Shown in pieces: positions 22,878 through 33,283 of a stretch of DNA of 64,000 bases (within the stretch, counting starts at the first letter, position 1; each line of letters starts with the position of its first letter). Location: the NCBI GenBank assembly GCA_029378245.1, contig JARKIF010000019.1, forward strand, positions 248,001 to 312,000, in the 5' to 3' direction. The notes under the pieces were generated by a model. That model did no database searches. It saw only the letters and a list, made by a program, of their open reading frames with translations, and was not told the origin of the DNA. Position numbers and translations under genes: made by a program. Origin of the DNA: Roridomyces roridus. Taxonomy: Eukaryota; Basidiomycota; Agaricomycetes; Agaricales; Mycenaceae.

Positions 22878-23906
22878 ATTCATTGCTAGTGCTATTGCTA
22901 CCACTACTACTCTATCCTTTGTATCAGTGTTGCCTATTTCCTTTTTTTGTATCGGTTTGTCTCTTTACTTATAGCTATTGTACCGGTAACAGAGAAGCCT
23001 CAGAGCGAAATAAGACCTTCCTGTTCGGGATGCCGCCGGAAGTCATTTGGTTCTGTTTGACGTCAACACTTCCAGCTCAACTCCAGTGTCTCTCTCTGGT
23101 CATTCAATACTTCTAGCCAACGGTTATCTCTGGTCATTCATCTTATCTATCATGCCGAGATGACGTGTACGCGATTGGTACGCGGAAAATTTTATTCCGT
23201 CTCCGTCAGCGCCAAGCGCCCAAAATGACTCCAAATGATCGCGGCGCGCGATCATTTCAATTCAAGTTCCCAAGGGCGAATCCATCGGGCAAATGTGGTA
23301 TGGCCAACTGTGAACAAAGGCCTTCACGTTCATACACGGTAAGTACTTAGTCCAAGTCAGGCCAAAGTCAGGCCACCATCATTGACAGACGGGGCGGCCG
23401 GATGGCAGGTCCCCAAAGGTCCCCCTCTCGAGTCTCGTTCAAAAATTCATGTTTCAACTTCACAGTCGCCTCTTCTCTAGATCTTTGCAATTTTAAAGAA
23501 AATCATGAGATGACTTCTGCTCAACTTGCGCAGTTTTTCACGGACATCTGCTTCCTTCTTCATACTGCGGATGTCACCTTTGATCTCCGGGGACGCGTCC
23601 ATGCTGGCTCACGCCCAACTTTGCGGTCCGCCCTCTTTATCGGGACATAGGGACGAGTCAGAGTTGCTGCTGACTGAGCACTTTTACTGCGCGGAACCTT
23701 ATCCGTGAACGTTCGGTTGCGCGGATGATGCATATATCCAACGGCCGTTGCACGCGTACCACCACGCCGAGATACGATCGGTCAGACATATTTCATAAAC
23801 AGGTTCTGGAAAAAAACCTTTATAATTGGCCGCCGCCCCAATAAAGCGATCGTCGCCCGCCCCGCGGTCCTTCTTCCATTCCACCCCGTTTCCTTCCCTC
23901 CTCATC
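22878..23906. other. Intergenic interval
   Basis: About 1 kb with no supported gene. Short reading frames here lack splice partners and similarity. A TATA-like TTTATAATT at 23818-23826 probably serves the exporter gene starting at 23907. Confidence 0.5.
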
Positions 23907-25854
23907 ATGTCCGCCACGCCAACACTGCGGTCCGCCAGCCTGGATATGGAGTCCAAGGGGGAGAAGGATATCGATGCCACTGAAAAAGGAGCTGTCGAGA
24001 CGACGGAAGACATCGCCGACTATCCTCATGGCTTCAAACTTTTCCTCATGTGCCTTGCTTTGTGTCTTGCTGTCTTCCTTGTTGCTCTCGTAAGTTTTGC
24101 TGTTTCTTTTTTTGGACGAGTAATTCACGAGTTTTAGGATAATACCATTCTTGCCACCGCCATCCCCAAAATTACAGATCATTTCAACAGTTTGGACGAT
24201 GTCGGTTGGTACGGGTCCTCGTACCTGCTCACCACCGCCGCATTCCAATTGCTCTTTGGCCGGCTCTATTCGTTTTTGAGCATCAAATGGGTCTTTATCG
24301 GCGCTATCGTCGTCTTTGAGTTGGGCTCCCTCATCTGCGGCGTTGCGCCAACCTCCAACGCCCTTATCGTCGGACGAGCAATCGCTGGTCTGGGAAGCGC
24401 AGGCATCTTCAATGGTTCGTCGATTTTTCTTAATTCCGCGTTGATTATTCTGAATGCGTCTTTTATTAGGAGCACTGATTATTATCTCCAACACGGTCCC
24501 TTTGGAAAAGCGCCCCGTTTATACAGGCCTTGTTTCGGCCATGTACGGAATTGCGAGTGTTGCAGGCCCTCTGGTGCGTTTACCAGAACTGAGAAAATGA
24601 CGTTTGGCTGACCAGTTGTTAGATGGGAGGCGCCTTCACCGACAAAGTTAGCTGGCGGTGGTGTTTTTACATTGTATGTCGTTGCTTTCGTCTCGCTCTT
24701 CATTCTTCCAACACTCTTTCACAGAACTTGCCCATCGGAGGCATCACGCTCGTTATCATCACGCTCTTCTTCCACCTGAAGAGACGCCAGCCCGACTCGG
24801 AGGCAGCTCTCACCTTCTGGCAACGCCTGGACCAGTTCGACCCCGTGGGGACGGTTAGTCAATACCTCTGCTCCGCATATCCCAATGCTCAACTCTTCAA
24901 TAGCTCGTTTCATCCCCGCCATCGTGTGCCTGCTCTTGGCCCTGCAGTGGGGAGGGTCCAAGTACGAGTGGAGCAACGGCCGCATCATTGCTCTATTCGT
25001 CCTCTTCGCCCTTCTCATTAGCATCTTCATCGCTGTGCAGATCTGGAAGCAGGACTTGGGCACTGTCCCGCCGAGAATCTTCAAGAAGCGCAGCGTCATG
25101 GCGGGCACGTTCTTCTCGTTCTGCCTGGGCTCCTCGTTCTTCATCCTCGTATACTTTGTGAGTGCCCTCTTTTTCGCTGGCTCGGGCTTTCACTGAAATT
25201 TCTCCGCAGATCCCGATTTGGTTCCAGGCCATCAAGGGCGTCACCGCCGTCCACAGTGGCATCGACAATCTGCCCATGATCCTCGCCCTCGTCATCTCCT
25301 CCCTGCTCGCAGGAGGCGTCGTCGCCACCTTTGGGTACTATACCCCTTTCATGCTGCTCAGCTCCGTCCTCATGGGCGTCGGCGCGGGCTTGCTCTCCAC
25401 CTTCACCACCAGCACAGGCCATGCCCATTGGATCGGCTACCAAGTCATCTACGGGCTCGGCGTGGGCTTCGGCATGCAGCAACCCGTCATGGCCGTCCAG
25501 ACCGTGCTCAGCATCGAGGACATCCCCACCGGAACGTCCCTCGTCATGTTCATGCAAACCATCGGCGGCGCCTTGTTCGTCTCCGTCGGCCAAAATGTAT
25601 TCAACAACAAACTCATTTCGGGGCTGACCAGCCATGTCCCTGGAGTGGATCCTGCTATCGTGATCACGAGTGGTGCGACGTCCCTCTCCAAGGCCGTGGC
25701 GCCAGAGTTCTTGCCCGCTGTGCTCTCCGTGTACAATTCTGCGCTTATGAGTGCATTTTATGTCGGCGTTGCGATGGGTGCGCTCTCAATTATTGGGAGT
25801 GTATTCACGGAGTGGAATAGTGTCAAGGGCATGCAGTTGGCCGCGGCCGGTTAG
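23907..25854 (+). CDS. MFS drug/toxin exporter, DHA2 (14-helix) type
   Basis: A plasma membrane proton antiporter of the major facilitator superfamily. The ATG at 23907 opens a hydrophilic N-terminus ([20 protein letters not shown]). The DHA2 signature across the first intron reads FLVAL joined to [14 protein letters not shown], and the helix 2-3 motif is [13 protein letters not shown]. Further helices come from at least six more exons separated by introns of about 50 nt ([22 protein letters not shown] then [16 protein letters not shown], and [17 protein letters not shown]). The last long exon (about 25210-25854) ends [10 protein letters not shown]. The family is close to aflT-like transporters; the substrate cannot be read. 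No biosynthetic cluster surrounds it. Confidence 0.88.
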
Positions 25855-26537
25855 ATTAAATAGATTTCTAAAATTTATGATAGATAGTGAGGTGATGTAC
25901 TAATTTTGCACGTTATTGAACGAAGAACCCCAATCTTCTGCAGGAAACACAGACTCGAGGAGCGGCCAAATGACGCATCAAACCTTGATCAAATCTTTGA
26001 TTGATTTGATTCAAGTCCAAGGACACACGGAATATGTAGATGTATTCTGGGTACCTCTCCCTCCGTATGTGGTAGCTACATATACTAGCTACATAGACAC
26101 CATCCTGTTTCAAGGCCCCGCGGTACCATGAGCAAAGACGGCAGCGTCTATGTAGATATTCATCCAGTCTCCATCCACCGTCACCCAAGCCCCGGGACCA
26201 ACTAGTCCGCGCAGTCGAGGGTGTGCCTCTCGCTCAAACTCGGTTCTGAATCCTGCTCGAAGGGTGTGTAAGACGGTGGAAGACAGATGAGTGGGTACAT
26301 ACCCACAAATTCCTTGTAGGAATCACTTGCGGATGCAGAGGTCGACAGACACAAACGGTTCCGAAACGAGGAGCAGGACGGGGAGAACAGGTGGATGATG
26401 AGGCGGTAACAAAGCGTCGACTTTAAGCCGTGAGTGGATACGACTCTGTCTGGTGCCACCGCATCTTCGTTGGCAAGATGCCCAGTGCGCCTACCGCACC
26501 ATGCCGCGCGCATCAAGCTATTTCGAATGGGCTCGGG
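25855..26537. other. Intergenic interval
   Basis: This contains the 3' flank of the exporter and of the leftward gene ending at 26538. No further gene is supported. Confidence 0.45.
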
Positions 26538-27321
26538 TCAAGACCTCCGCCGCGCGCCGATAGCCAACCAATGCCGGAACACAAAGTACGCCAGGACAGC
26601 ACACATCAGCGCAAGGGCAGTAAGTGTTTTTGCCCCGTTAACAGAGGTCTCGTGTTCCACCTGGTCGTTAAAGAATGAGTCAAAAGCGGAAGGAAGGCAG
26701 GGAGGGAGGACGCACGACGGAGGTAAAGGGCGAGAGAATTGGGATCGTGAAATGCGCGGGGTGCTTGGACTGCTGCTGGTGGGCAGCCGCCTTGTGGTGT
26801 GCGAGGTTGAGGAGTGCGATGACGAGGAGGAGAATCGTCGCAAGGAGCGCCAACTGCAGCAACGCAAAGTCAATTCGATACGAAATTGAAGCCAAATGGG
26901 CGACATGAACGCACCACCAGTTTCTCCAACCTCGCATACCTTGCATCGTGCGCCGCGACGTCCCTCTAGAAGACCCCATTTGAATGAAGCAGAGAAGTAG
27001 TAAGGAAAGACACACCGCCCGTTTCGCCTCCTCTTCATACGAGAGACTGCGCAGCTCTTGGTGATGCTCGACCCGTGCGGCAAGCAGCGTTTCAGCGGAC
27101 AGGGCACGCGCTGCCCAGTACTGTTCCGAATTTCTGGGGGCAATGGCGCTGGCAGTGACATTTGGCTGGATCTGCAACGCAGCCCGGAGGGTCGCTGACA
27201 TGGGTTGGCCATGTGTTTGTAGCGGAGGTCGGACTGCTACCGCATTTTCAGCGACGGAACTGCTAGGAGACCACGGAGTGGATTTAGGCGAAGAGTGGTT
27301 GGCTTTCCTGAGTTTGTTCAT
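26538..27321 (-). CDS. Small protein with coiled coil and two C-terminal membrane helices (unknown)
   Basis: ATG at 27321 (MNKLRKANHSSPKS). A disordered Ser/Pro-rich start is followed by a helical region (AARALSAETLLAARVEHHQE and SYEEEAKRA). Two introns of about 50 and 65 nt then bring in DVAAHDARYARLEKL and a strongly hydrophobic helix (LALLATILLLVIALLNLAHH). A further intron gives a second helix (TLTALALMCAVLAYFVF) and the end WLAIGARRRS. The splicing is my reading of GT..AG sites that keep one frame. The layout, a coiled coil before paired C-terminal helices, recalls organelle membrane proteins, but no family is recognised. Confidence 0.5.
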
Positions 27322-27446
27322 AGGACATGAAGGAGAGAGATGAAATGGGTGAAGGCAACCAAATACGGTCACAAGATTCCGCGCAACGCGTCGCAAAGGC
27401 TGAATCATATAGATACTACAATATACAAGAAAAGCACGCAGACGAC

Positions 27447-28034
27447 TCAATCCCTCTTCCACAGCATATCCCTACTCTTCAAATACCCTTCCGGCGTAAA
27501 ACTGACGCCCTCCTTCTCTAGATATCCCACCTTGCGATAATACTGCGTCCCGGTCCTGTGCTCCTTGCCCCACTCACCGACGAACCCGCCGATGAAGAGG
27601 CTAGATGCGATGACACGGTGGCATGGGACGTACGGCGCGAATGGGTTGTTTCTTAACGCGCCACCGACTGCAAGATAATACCAATTAGTTTCAAGTTCCC
27701 AGTACGGAAGAAAGAGAGAAACCACCCACCCGACCTCGGCGACCCCCCAATAGCCTGACACACATCCTTGTACGTGGTCACCTTGCCCACAGGGATCGTC
27801 ATAATAAAGTCGTAGACCGCCCACTGATGCGCGCTCAGCTTTTTGCCTGCATCCGTCTTGAACTGCGCCCGTAAGGCACTCGTGGTGGGGAAATACATCT
27901 CAAGCTCTGTTCGCTTGGTGAAACCTGCGCTCAAGTCCGTCGTATGTAGGGTACTACCCACCTTTCTCCGTCCTGACTTTGGCGGGTGTGACACTGGCGG
28001 CAGGGGCGACCTTTACAGTTCTGGTGGCAGGCAT
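27447..28034 (-). CDS. Methylated-DNA--[protein]-cysteine S-methyltransferase (MGMT/Ogt family)
   Basis: A DNA repair protein that moves alkyl groups from O6-alkylguanine to its own cysteine. The first ATG in frame is at 28034 (MPATRTVKVAPAASVTPA), the earlier frame lacking one. An intron near 27920-27957 joins a short basic N-terminus to GFTKRTELEMYFPTTSALRA. The DNA-binding helix region reads SAHQWAVYDFIMTIPVGKVT and TYKDVCQAIGGSPRS. A second intron leads to the active-site motif PCHRV in NPFAPYVPCHRVIASSLFIG. It ends LKSRDMLWKRD. At about 165 residues it is close to the single-domain size of microbial enzymes. All catalytic elements are present. Confidence 0.92.
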
Positions 28035-28356
28035 GGAGGGAGGGAAAGTAAGCCGAGGCAAGGCAACTTTTGGAGGTTTTAAATAAGGAGGAGGAGGATG
28101 ACTCGAAGTGAGGAGCCGTTCGGTCAACACGGTGATTTCCAAGCGAGCACGCGTTATTTGGCAGTGTTGGCACTGGTCACGAAACTTTGTAAGATGTGCT
28201 CGTGCTAGTTTACTGTACAGATGCTGAGTCTATGCGATAGTTTGTGCTACAGGGTCTAGAAATATAGTGATGTGCTTGTTATACAAATGAAACGCCGATG
28301 CCCAAGAGAGAAAGAAAAGATTTTCAAAAATGCAAATCACGGAACCACTCAGCGGT
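28035..28356. other. Intergenic interval
   Basis: Promoter side of the MGMT gene and 3' flank of the disordered membrane protein; nothing else is visible. Confidence 0.45.
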
Positions 28357-30660
28357 TCAACGCAGGATAACGCGCATACCCTCCACGACACTCGCCTCCC
28401 CCTCATCTCCCAAATCGACCGCCTGCGCCACAGCCGATTTGTGCCTTGTTCCTGGACTCAGCACGGGCGTCGCCAAACGCTCCTCCTTCACAAAGAACCT
28501 AGGAGCCACAGGAAGAGGCGTTCGAAGAACACCGTGGCAACCCTCCACCGCAGCCGCGGTAAACCGCCACTCGTCGCTGGTGTTAGCCTCGTGATGATCC
28601 ATCATCGAGCAGACGCGCTGTTCCTGTATGCGGATGGCAGCAGGCGTCACGGGAAGGGCGAGGAGGCGTGGGGAGGTCGGACGCAACAAGGTAGTTTCCT
28701 TGCCTTTGCCTTTGACATCCATACCACCAACAGACCCTTGCTCAGGCGTCTGAACTCGCTGAGAAGTGGAGGCCGAGTTGGGGGAGGACGGTGTGAAGGA
28801 GAGGGATGGAGCAGAACCATTGAACGGCGTCTCCGGAAGGTGTACGAGGCGCGGCGAGATAGGTGGCGAAAATACAACTTCCTTGTCTTTTAAAGTCGGC
28901 GTGGTCGGTGGCGCTACCCGACGCTCCTTAAAGCCAGCAGGGACGAAATGAGCAGGTGTTCGTAGGACGTTGTGGCAAGAATCCACTGCATCATGTGTGA
29001 AACCCCACTCGCAGGTCCGGTCAAGACCGAACACGAACATCTGCTCGCCTTTGCGGCGTTCTTGGCCTCGCTCAAAAGCCGGAGTCTGAGGCAGAGGAGG
29101 AAGGGGAGGTGACATGCCGTCCTTGTCGTTCTCGCCAGCACCCAACACGCTCACCTCATCCTCAGTCTCCCCTCCAAACCCTGTCTCCTGCTGCGGTTCA
29201 GGCGATTGAAGATGACGCGACGAAGGCGTATCCTCAGAGAGAGAGAAGGACGTGTTGATGCTGTCCGAGGAAGTGGAAACCGGAGCGAAGAACGCTTCGG
29301 CTTTTCGCTTCTCCACCGTGTCCTCCGTCTCCAGCGAACCCACCGCGAAAGGATCCTCGGAGCCCATGGCGACGGACTCTCCCGTCGAGACATCGCACGG
29401 CCCACCAAAAAGATCCGACGACTGACCCTTGACTCGTACCGACACCTGCGAAGAGCTGGGCTCAGCTGGACCGGAATCGGGGTCTTCGATGGAGGCCATG
29501 CCAGAGACGATCTGACCATGCTCTTGACGAGGACTGGAGCTCGGGCAGTCGAATGTCAGGTTCGATGCCGAAACGACGTGGGGGAGTTGCCGAGAGGTAA
29601 GGGGAGATGCTGGGAGGACGAGGAGCTGCGGAAGGTCTGTGGAGCTGGATGACTCGTAACCGTCTTTCTCAACATGCGAGTCCAAGCCCACCCGCCTGGA
29701 ACCGGACGACGTGGAGGAATGGAGTTCGCCTGCTTCCTCGACCTGAGCGCACACCGGCGAGAGGGGCTGCATGTTGCCACCTCCAGATGACGAGGCCCCC
29801 GCTTGACCTTGCTCCATGTCCTGAGATACCGAAGGCGTAATTGGAATATTCTCCGCCGCGAGGGGTAACGAAGGAACATGTATCTTGGGGACCTGGGCAT
29901 ACGAGTCATGGACGCAGGATTCCAGGTTGATATCCCGCGGAGCCAAAACTTGGCGGTGAGCAACGGGCGAATCCGCGTGGTGGGGCTCTGCCTGCGGTAA
30001 AATCGGGGGGAGTTCGTCGACGGGCGAGGCGGGTGGCTCCAGATGCTCGTCATTAACGTGAGCTTGGACAGCGCGTTCGTGAACGGGAACTGGCGCGGGC
30101 TGAGCAGCAGGACCGTCGTCGTCGACCTGAGCCGGTTCATCCTGCGGCTGAATTGGAGCCTGAGGATTCTGGCGCTTGCGCGCCATGGCAAGGACGAGCA
30201 CCATAAGAACAAGACCATTGAAAGGGGCGTTCTCGTGCTCAAAGGCGACCTGAGGTTGGAGTACAGGCTCAGGATCCTGGCGAGCAAGCACCGGGGCGAG
30301 CGCGAGCGCGAGCTCTGGCCCATGACGGTAGCGATTGGGCATAGGGGCCGAAGCAACGGGACCATGGATGAGCCAAGCAATGCGAGGATAGATGATGACC
30401 GAGACTGCTGCTGCTGCTAATGCCACTGCCAGAGTCCAAGGCTCAAGCACGACGAAGAGTGTAGAGGTGACCATGGAAGCTACGGTCCGCCATCCAACGA
30501 CGAAGACGCTGACGACAACATCCAGCAGAACATCAATAAAGCCTGGTTCCCGGTATATGACTCCTTCGTATCGACGCGCTCGCACACGAGCCATCAGTCG
30601 CTCTTCCTCGGAGGGAAGGAGCGCGAAAAGAAACAGAAGAGGAGAAGGAGTAGGGGCCAT
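28357..30660 (-). CDS. Long disordered membrane protein with internal repeats (family B-like partner of A2)
   Basis: A single open frame of 767 residues from the ATG at 30660. The N-terminal 110 residues hold hydrophobic helices (VLLDVVVSVFVVGW and WTLAVALAAAAVSVIIY). The remaining 600 residues are Pro/Ser/Glu-rich and predicted disordered. The C-terminal third has two diverged copies of an 80-residue unit. One has EWGFTHDAVDSCHNVLRTP, the other EWRFTAAAVEGCHGVLRTP, each near an SPRLxxLPxTP motif. It is transcribed divergently from family A copy A2, 224 nt away, like the family B genes at the two other loci, but it is not clearly homologous to them. Function is unknown. Confidence 0.65.
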   Translation of the reverse strand: MAPTPSPLLFLFALLPSEEERLMARVRARRYEGVIYREPGFIDVLLDVVVSVFVVGWRTVASMVTSTLFVVLEPWTLAVALAAAAVSVIIYPRIAWLIHGPVASAPMPNRYRHGPELALALAPVLARQDPEPVLQPQVAFEHENAPFNGLVLMVLVLAMARKRQNPQAPIQPQDEPAQVDDDGPAAQPAPVPVHERAVQAHVNDEHLEPPASPVDELPPILPQAEPHHADSPVAHRQVLAPRDINLESCVHDSYAQVPKIHVPSLPLAAENIPITPSVSQDMEQGQAGASSSGGGNMQPLSPVCAQVEEAGELHSSTSSGSRRVGLDSHVEKDGYESSSSTDLPQLLVLPASPLTSRQLPHVVSASNLTFDCPSSSPRQEHGQIVSGMASIEDPDSGPAEPSSSQVSVRVKGQSSDLFGGPCDVSTGESVAMGSEDPFAVGSLETEDTVEKRKAEAFFAPVSTSSDSINTSFSLSEDTPSSRHLQSPEPQQETGFGGETEDEVSVLGAGENDKDGMSPPLPPLPQTPAFERGQERRKGEQMFVFGLDRTCEWGFTHDAVDSCHNVLRTPAHFVPAGFKERRVAPPTTPTLKDKEVVFSPPISPRLVHLPETPFNGSAPSLSFTPSSPNSASTSQRVQTPEQGSVGGMDVKGKGKETTLLRPTSPRLLALPVTPAAIRIQEQRVCSMMDHHEANTSDEWRFTAAAVEGCHGVLRTPLPVAPRFFVKEERLATPVLSPGTRHKSAVAQAVDLGDEGEASVVEGMRVILR

Positions 30661-30790
30661 AGAAGAAAATGGCGAGAGAAGAGAGGGACGCTGTGCAGAC
30701 GATGAGGGATAGTTGAAAAAGAAAGCTGAGCGAGACGTACCTAAGCTTGGGCGCCATGGAGGAAGAGGGTGAAGACGAAAGTGTTTGTTT

Positions 30791-30800
30791 GTGACGTCAC
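30791..30800. promoter_or_regulatory. CRE-type palindrome in the divergent promoter of A2
   Basis: GTGACGTCAC, a perfect palindrome containing the ATF/CREB core TGACGTCA, lies between the two divergent start codons (30660 and 30884). Binding by a bZIP factor is inferred. Confidence 0.45.
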
Positions 30801-30883
30801 GCGCACTTTTCCATTTCCCCTCAGTTCAAGTTCTGATTTCGGTGGCTGACACTTAATTATACATCTTGTCCTCTACCACAACA

Positions 30884-32721
30884 ATGCCCTCCTTCGTGTT
30901 TTCCGTCTCCTCCCTTCCCCACAGCTTCGGTGGCCTTTTCTTCGGTGTCCTCAAGATCTTCAACGCCAACGTTCCGGCCGTGCCCATCGTCCCCGAGTAC
31001 AGCACGCCGCTGCCCACCAAGACCACTCCAATTTATCTGCCCCCGACGAGATGCATCCCAGGCCCTTCCAGCAGCCCCAGCGAGCTCCCCGACACTGCGC
31101 TCCTCGGGCTCATCGCCACGATCATCATCGGTCTCGTTTGCATCGTTTGCACAATATTTCACACCTCTCCCGACACACGCCCTCCACCTCCACCTCTTCC
31201 ACCCAAACCCACGAAATTGAGGCCAATACCATCTTCATCCAACAGAGATCCATGGTCGCGTGTCATATGGACGTATCTCGCCATAATCGTCTTTGGAACT
31301 CCCATTGCACATCACCTCTACTTCGACAAACCGCGACTCATCGTCGACCTGGGCACGCAACTCATGCTCGTGGTGGAGAAGGCGTTCCTCGACGTATGGG
31401 GTAGCATCGAGTCTCTCTTCAGTTTGAATATCGTTCCGCATTGGCGACAGTATTGCAAGATCGGGTTTATCGCCTTCATTGGCCACTCGATGGGTCTCCT
31501 CGCCTTCTTCACATACCGTCGCTTGTATACACCAACGGTGATCATGCTTCTAAAGTGGGGCTACTTCGTGGCTACTGCCTTGTTCGTACCATTCGCCGTT
31601 CTTGGCTCTACTTCCAAGCTCAGATGGATCCTCTGGACCATATACTACTACTACTACGACCTTCCCAGCGTCCCTGGTATACGCCAAGCGGGACTTCGAC
31701 TCTCTATCCGAATATCTTCACCTCTGGGCGCAACGGATTATGTTGATGTCTTGGTCAGTCACTTCCTTCCTTTTTAAATCCAGCAGCGTCTAATGAACTC
31801 CACAGATGATTCTAGCCCCGGCAGGCATTCACATCTTGCTCCTCACTCTTCTGACTGCGATCCTGGCTGTCCGTGCCATCCCGTGGACCGTCCGAACCAT
31901 ATACCGCCTTCGGGCCGAACTACTGGACGTGATTGGAATGCTCGGGGAGTTGACGTGCCTGTATGGTGTAGGCTTTCCCCTTGGCCTTAGCCACACGGAG
32001 TACTGGAGATGGCCCGCTGAAATCCGAACTCTCTGCTGGCGATCCGTCATAGACGCAGAGGCGCGGGAGAGGGTCCGAAGTGAAATCAACATTATCTGGG
32101 ACAGAAACCGGCGCTGGAAGATCGGACGGATCGAAGAGTATCAAAGGCACGCATGGGAAATTCGCCAGAAGATATTAGAAGCACTCGGGACATGGGGGTC
32201 GTTGCATATTGTACAGAAAGTGGTGAGTCTCTATTCTTATTCTCTGATATCTTTTCTGAACATCATCCAGCTCATTCTCGCGCCTATCGCTCTCTTGTAT
32301 GGCCACTACTACGTCGTAAGTCTTATCCTTCCGTTAAACTTATCCGTTCTTTACTCATCAACTTCCAGATTCCCGCCATACGTAAGCAATGGTACGGCTG
32401 GCGCTTCCGGCGTCGACATCTATGGTGCGTCGGGTTGATCCTTCTTGAGCTTGATTCTCATGAGCTTTCGTCCCATGCAGAAACATATGCCGTTCTTCTC
32501 TCAGCATTATTCTTTTCCACAATCGTGGGTCGACGAATGTCTTTCCTCTGCCACATTCTCACCTTGCGCTTCTCCAGATCTTCTTCGTCTTTTCACAAGA
32601 ATACTCGGTTGAGAATCGGTTAGCGGCAGTAGCAGGACGGCCAGTAGAAGTGCTCAACGCAACGACAAAGCTCAAGACATCACGAGAGAGGAGCATTCAA
32701 GGAGGGACGTGGCTGCCGTGA
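30884..32721 (+). CDS. Family A multipass membrane protein, copy A2
   Basis: A complete copy. The leader just before the ATG is almost identical to A4 (GACACTTAATTATACATC, then CTACCACAACA). Exons read as 30884-31753, 31806-32222, 32271-32315 and 32369 on. A short N-terminus (MPSFVFSVSSLPHSFGGLFF) and the conserved LPPTRCIPGPSSSPSELPDT precede the first helix. A proline-rich linker follows, then HLYFDKPRLIVDLGTQLM, SLFSLNIVPHWRQYCKIGF and several more helices. After LYGHYYV comes the basic IRKQWYGWRFRRR. A conserved later exon with ENRLAAVAGRPVEVLNATT ends at 32719-32721. How the last exons join is unresolved. About seven helices are predicted. The biological role is unknown. Confidence 0.75.
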
Positions 32722-33283
32722 AGAAGATTGTCGGGGACGCCCAACTATTTTCGCCACCAGCAAGCCTTTTACCTCCAAGATATCCTAAAACGGTGTTTCT
32801 TGTTCTTTGACGTGTAGGTTTGCGTTTACTGAGTTTTGAATGCGTTTTACTGACCTGTTTTCTGGCAGTGCGAGCCGCGCTTGGGTCGTCCAGTTCCGTT
32901 CGCCTTCCGACCGCCGAGTAAATATACCCGCAGCTACTTGCTTACACCAAGGATTCTTCTATCTACTGTTGTATTTTCCTACTATCTCAATATCATCTCT
33001 CTCTGCGAATTCGCGTCAACAGTCAACTTGATGCAATCCATACGAACTTCGGAGATGGGCCGTTGACCGACCTCGGCACTTCTCAGGATGGCACCCGCGT
33101 TCTCAGATTCCTCAGACCTGTATTCCATTTCTTGAATCCACCGATACAGATTCATACCCGTTCGCGTTGGACTGGGAGTCGAATGAATCCGAACATTATG
33201 TAACGTCGTGGTTGCTAAGCAACCTTTGTTGAGCCACGTTTGGAAGGCTGCCTTTTACGTCCCGCCGATCTCTCATTCAAGCC
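32722..33283. other. Intergenic interval
   Basis: Holds the conserved 51-nt segment and about 170 nt also found after copy A1. The remainder is the upstream flank of the HD hydrolase gene. Confidence 0.5.
32869..32919 (+). other. 51-nt conserved 3' segment of family A (copy A2)
   Basis: Same segment as 1184-1234, again directly after an intron-like interval ending TCTGGCAG. Confidence 0.6.

Noticed and set aside
23150..23700. Possible short genes upstream of the DHA exporter
   Set aside because: Frames are short, without splice partners, similarity or good start context.
25218..25820. 200-codon frame overlapping the DHA exporter
   Set aside because: Alternative frame of a transporter exon; His/Arg-rich shadow without a domain.
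29556..30380. 274-codon minus-strand frame within the A2 partner gene
   Set aside because: Same strand but another frame of the 767-residue protein; Arg/Ser/Pro-rich with no start context or domain.
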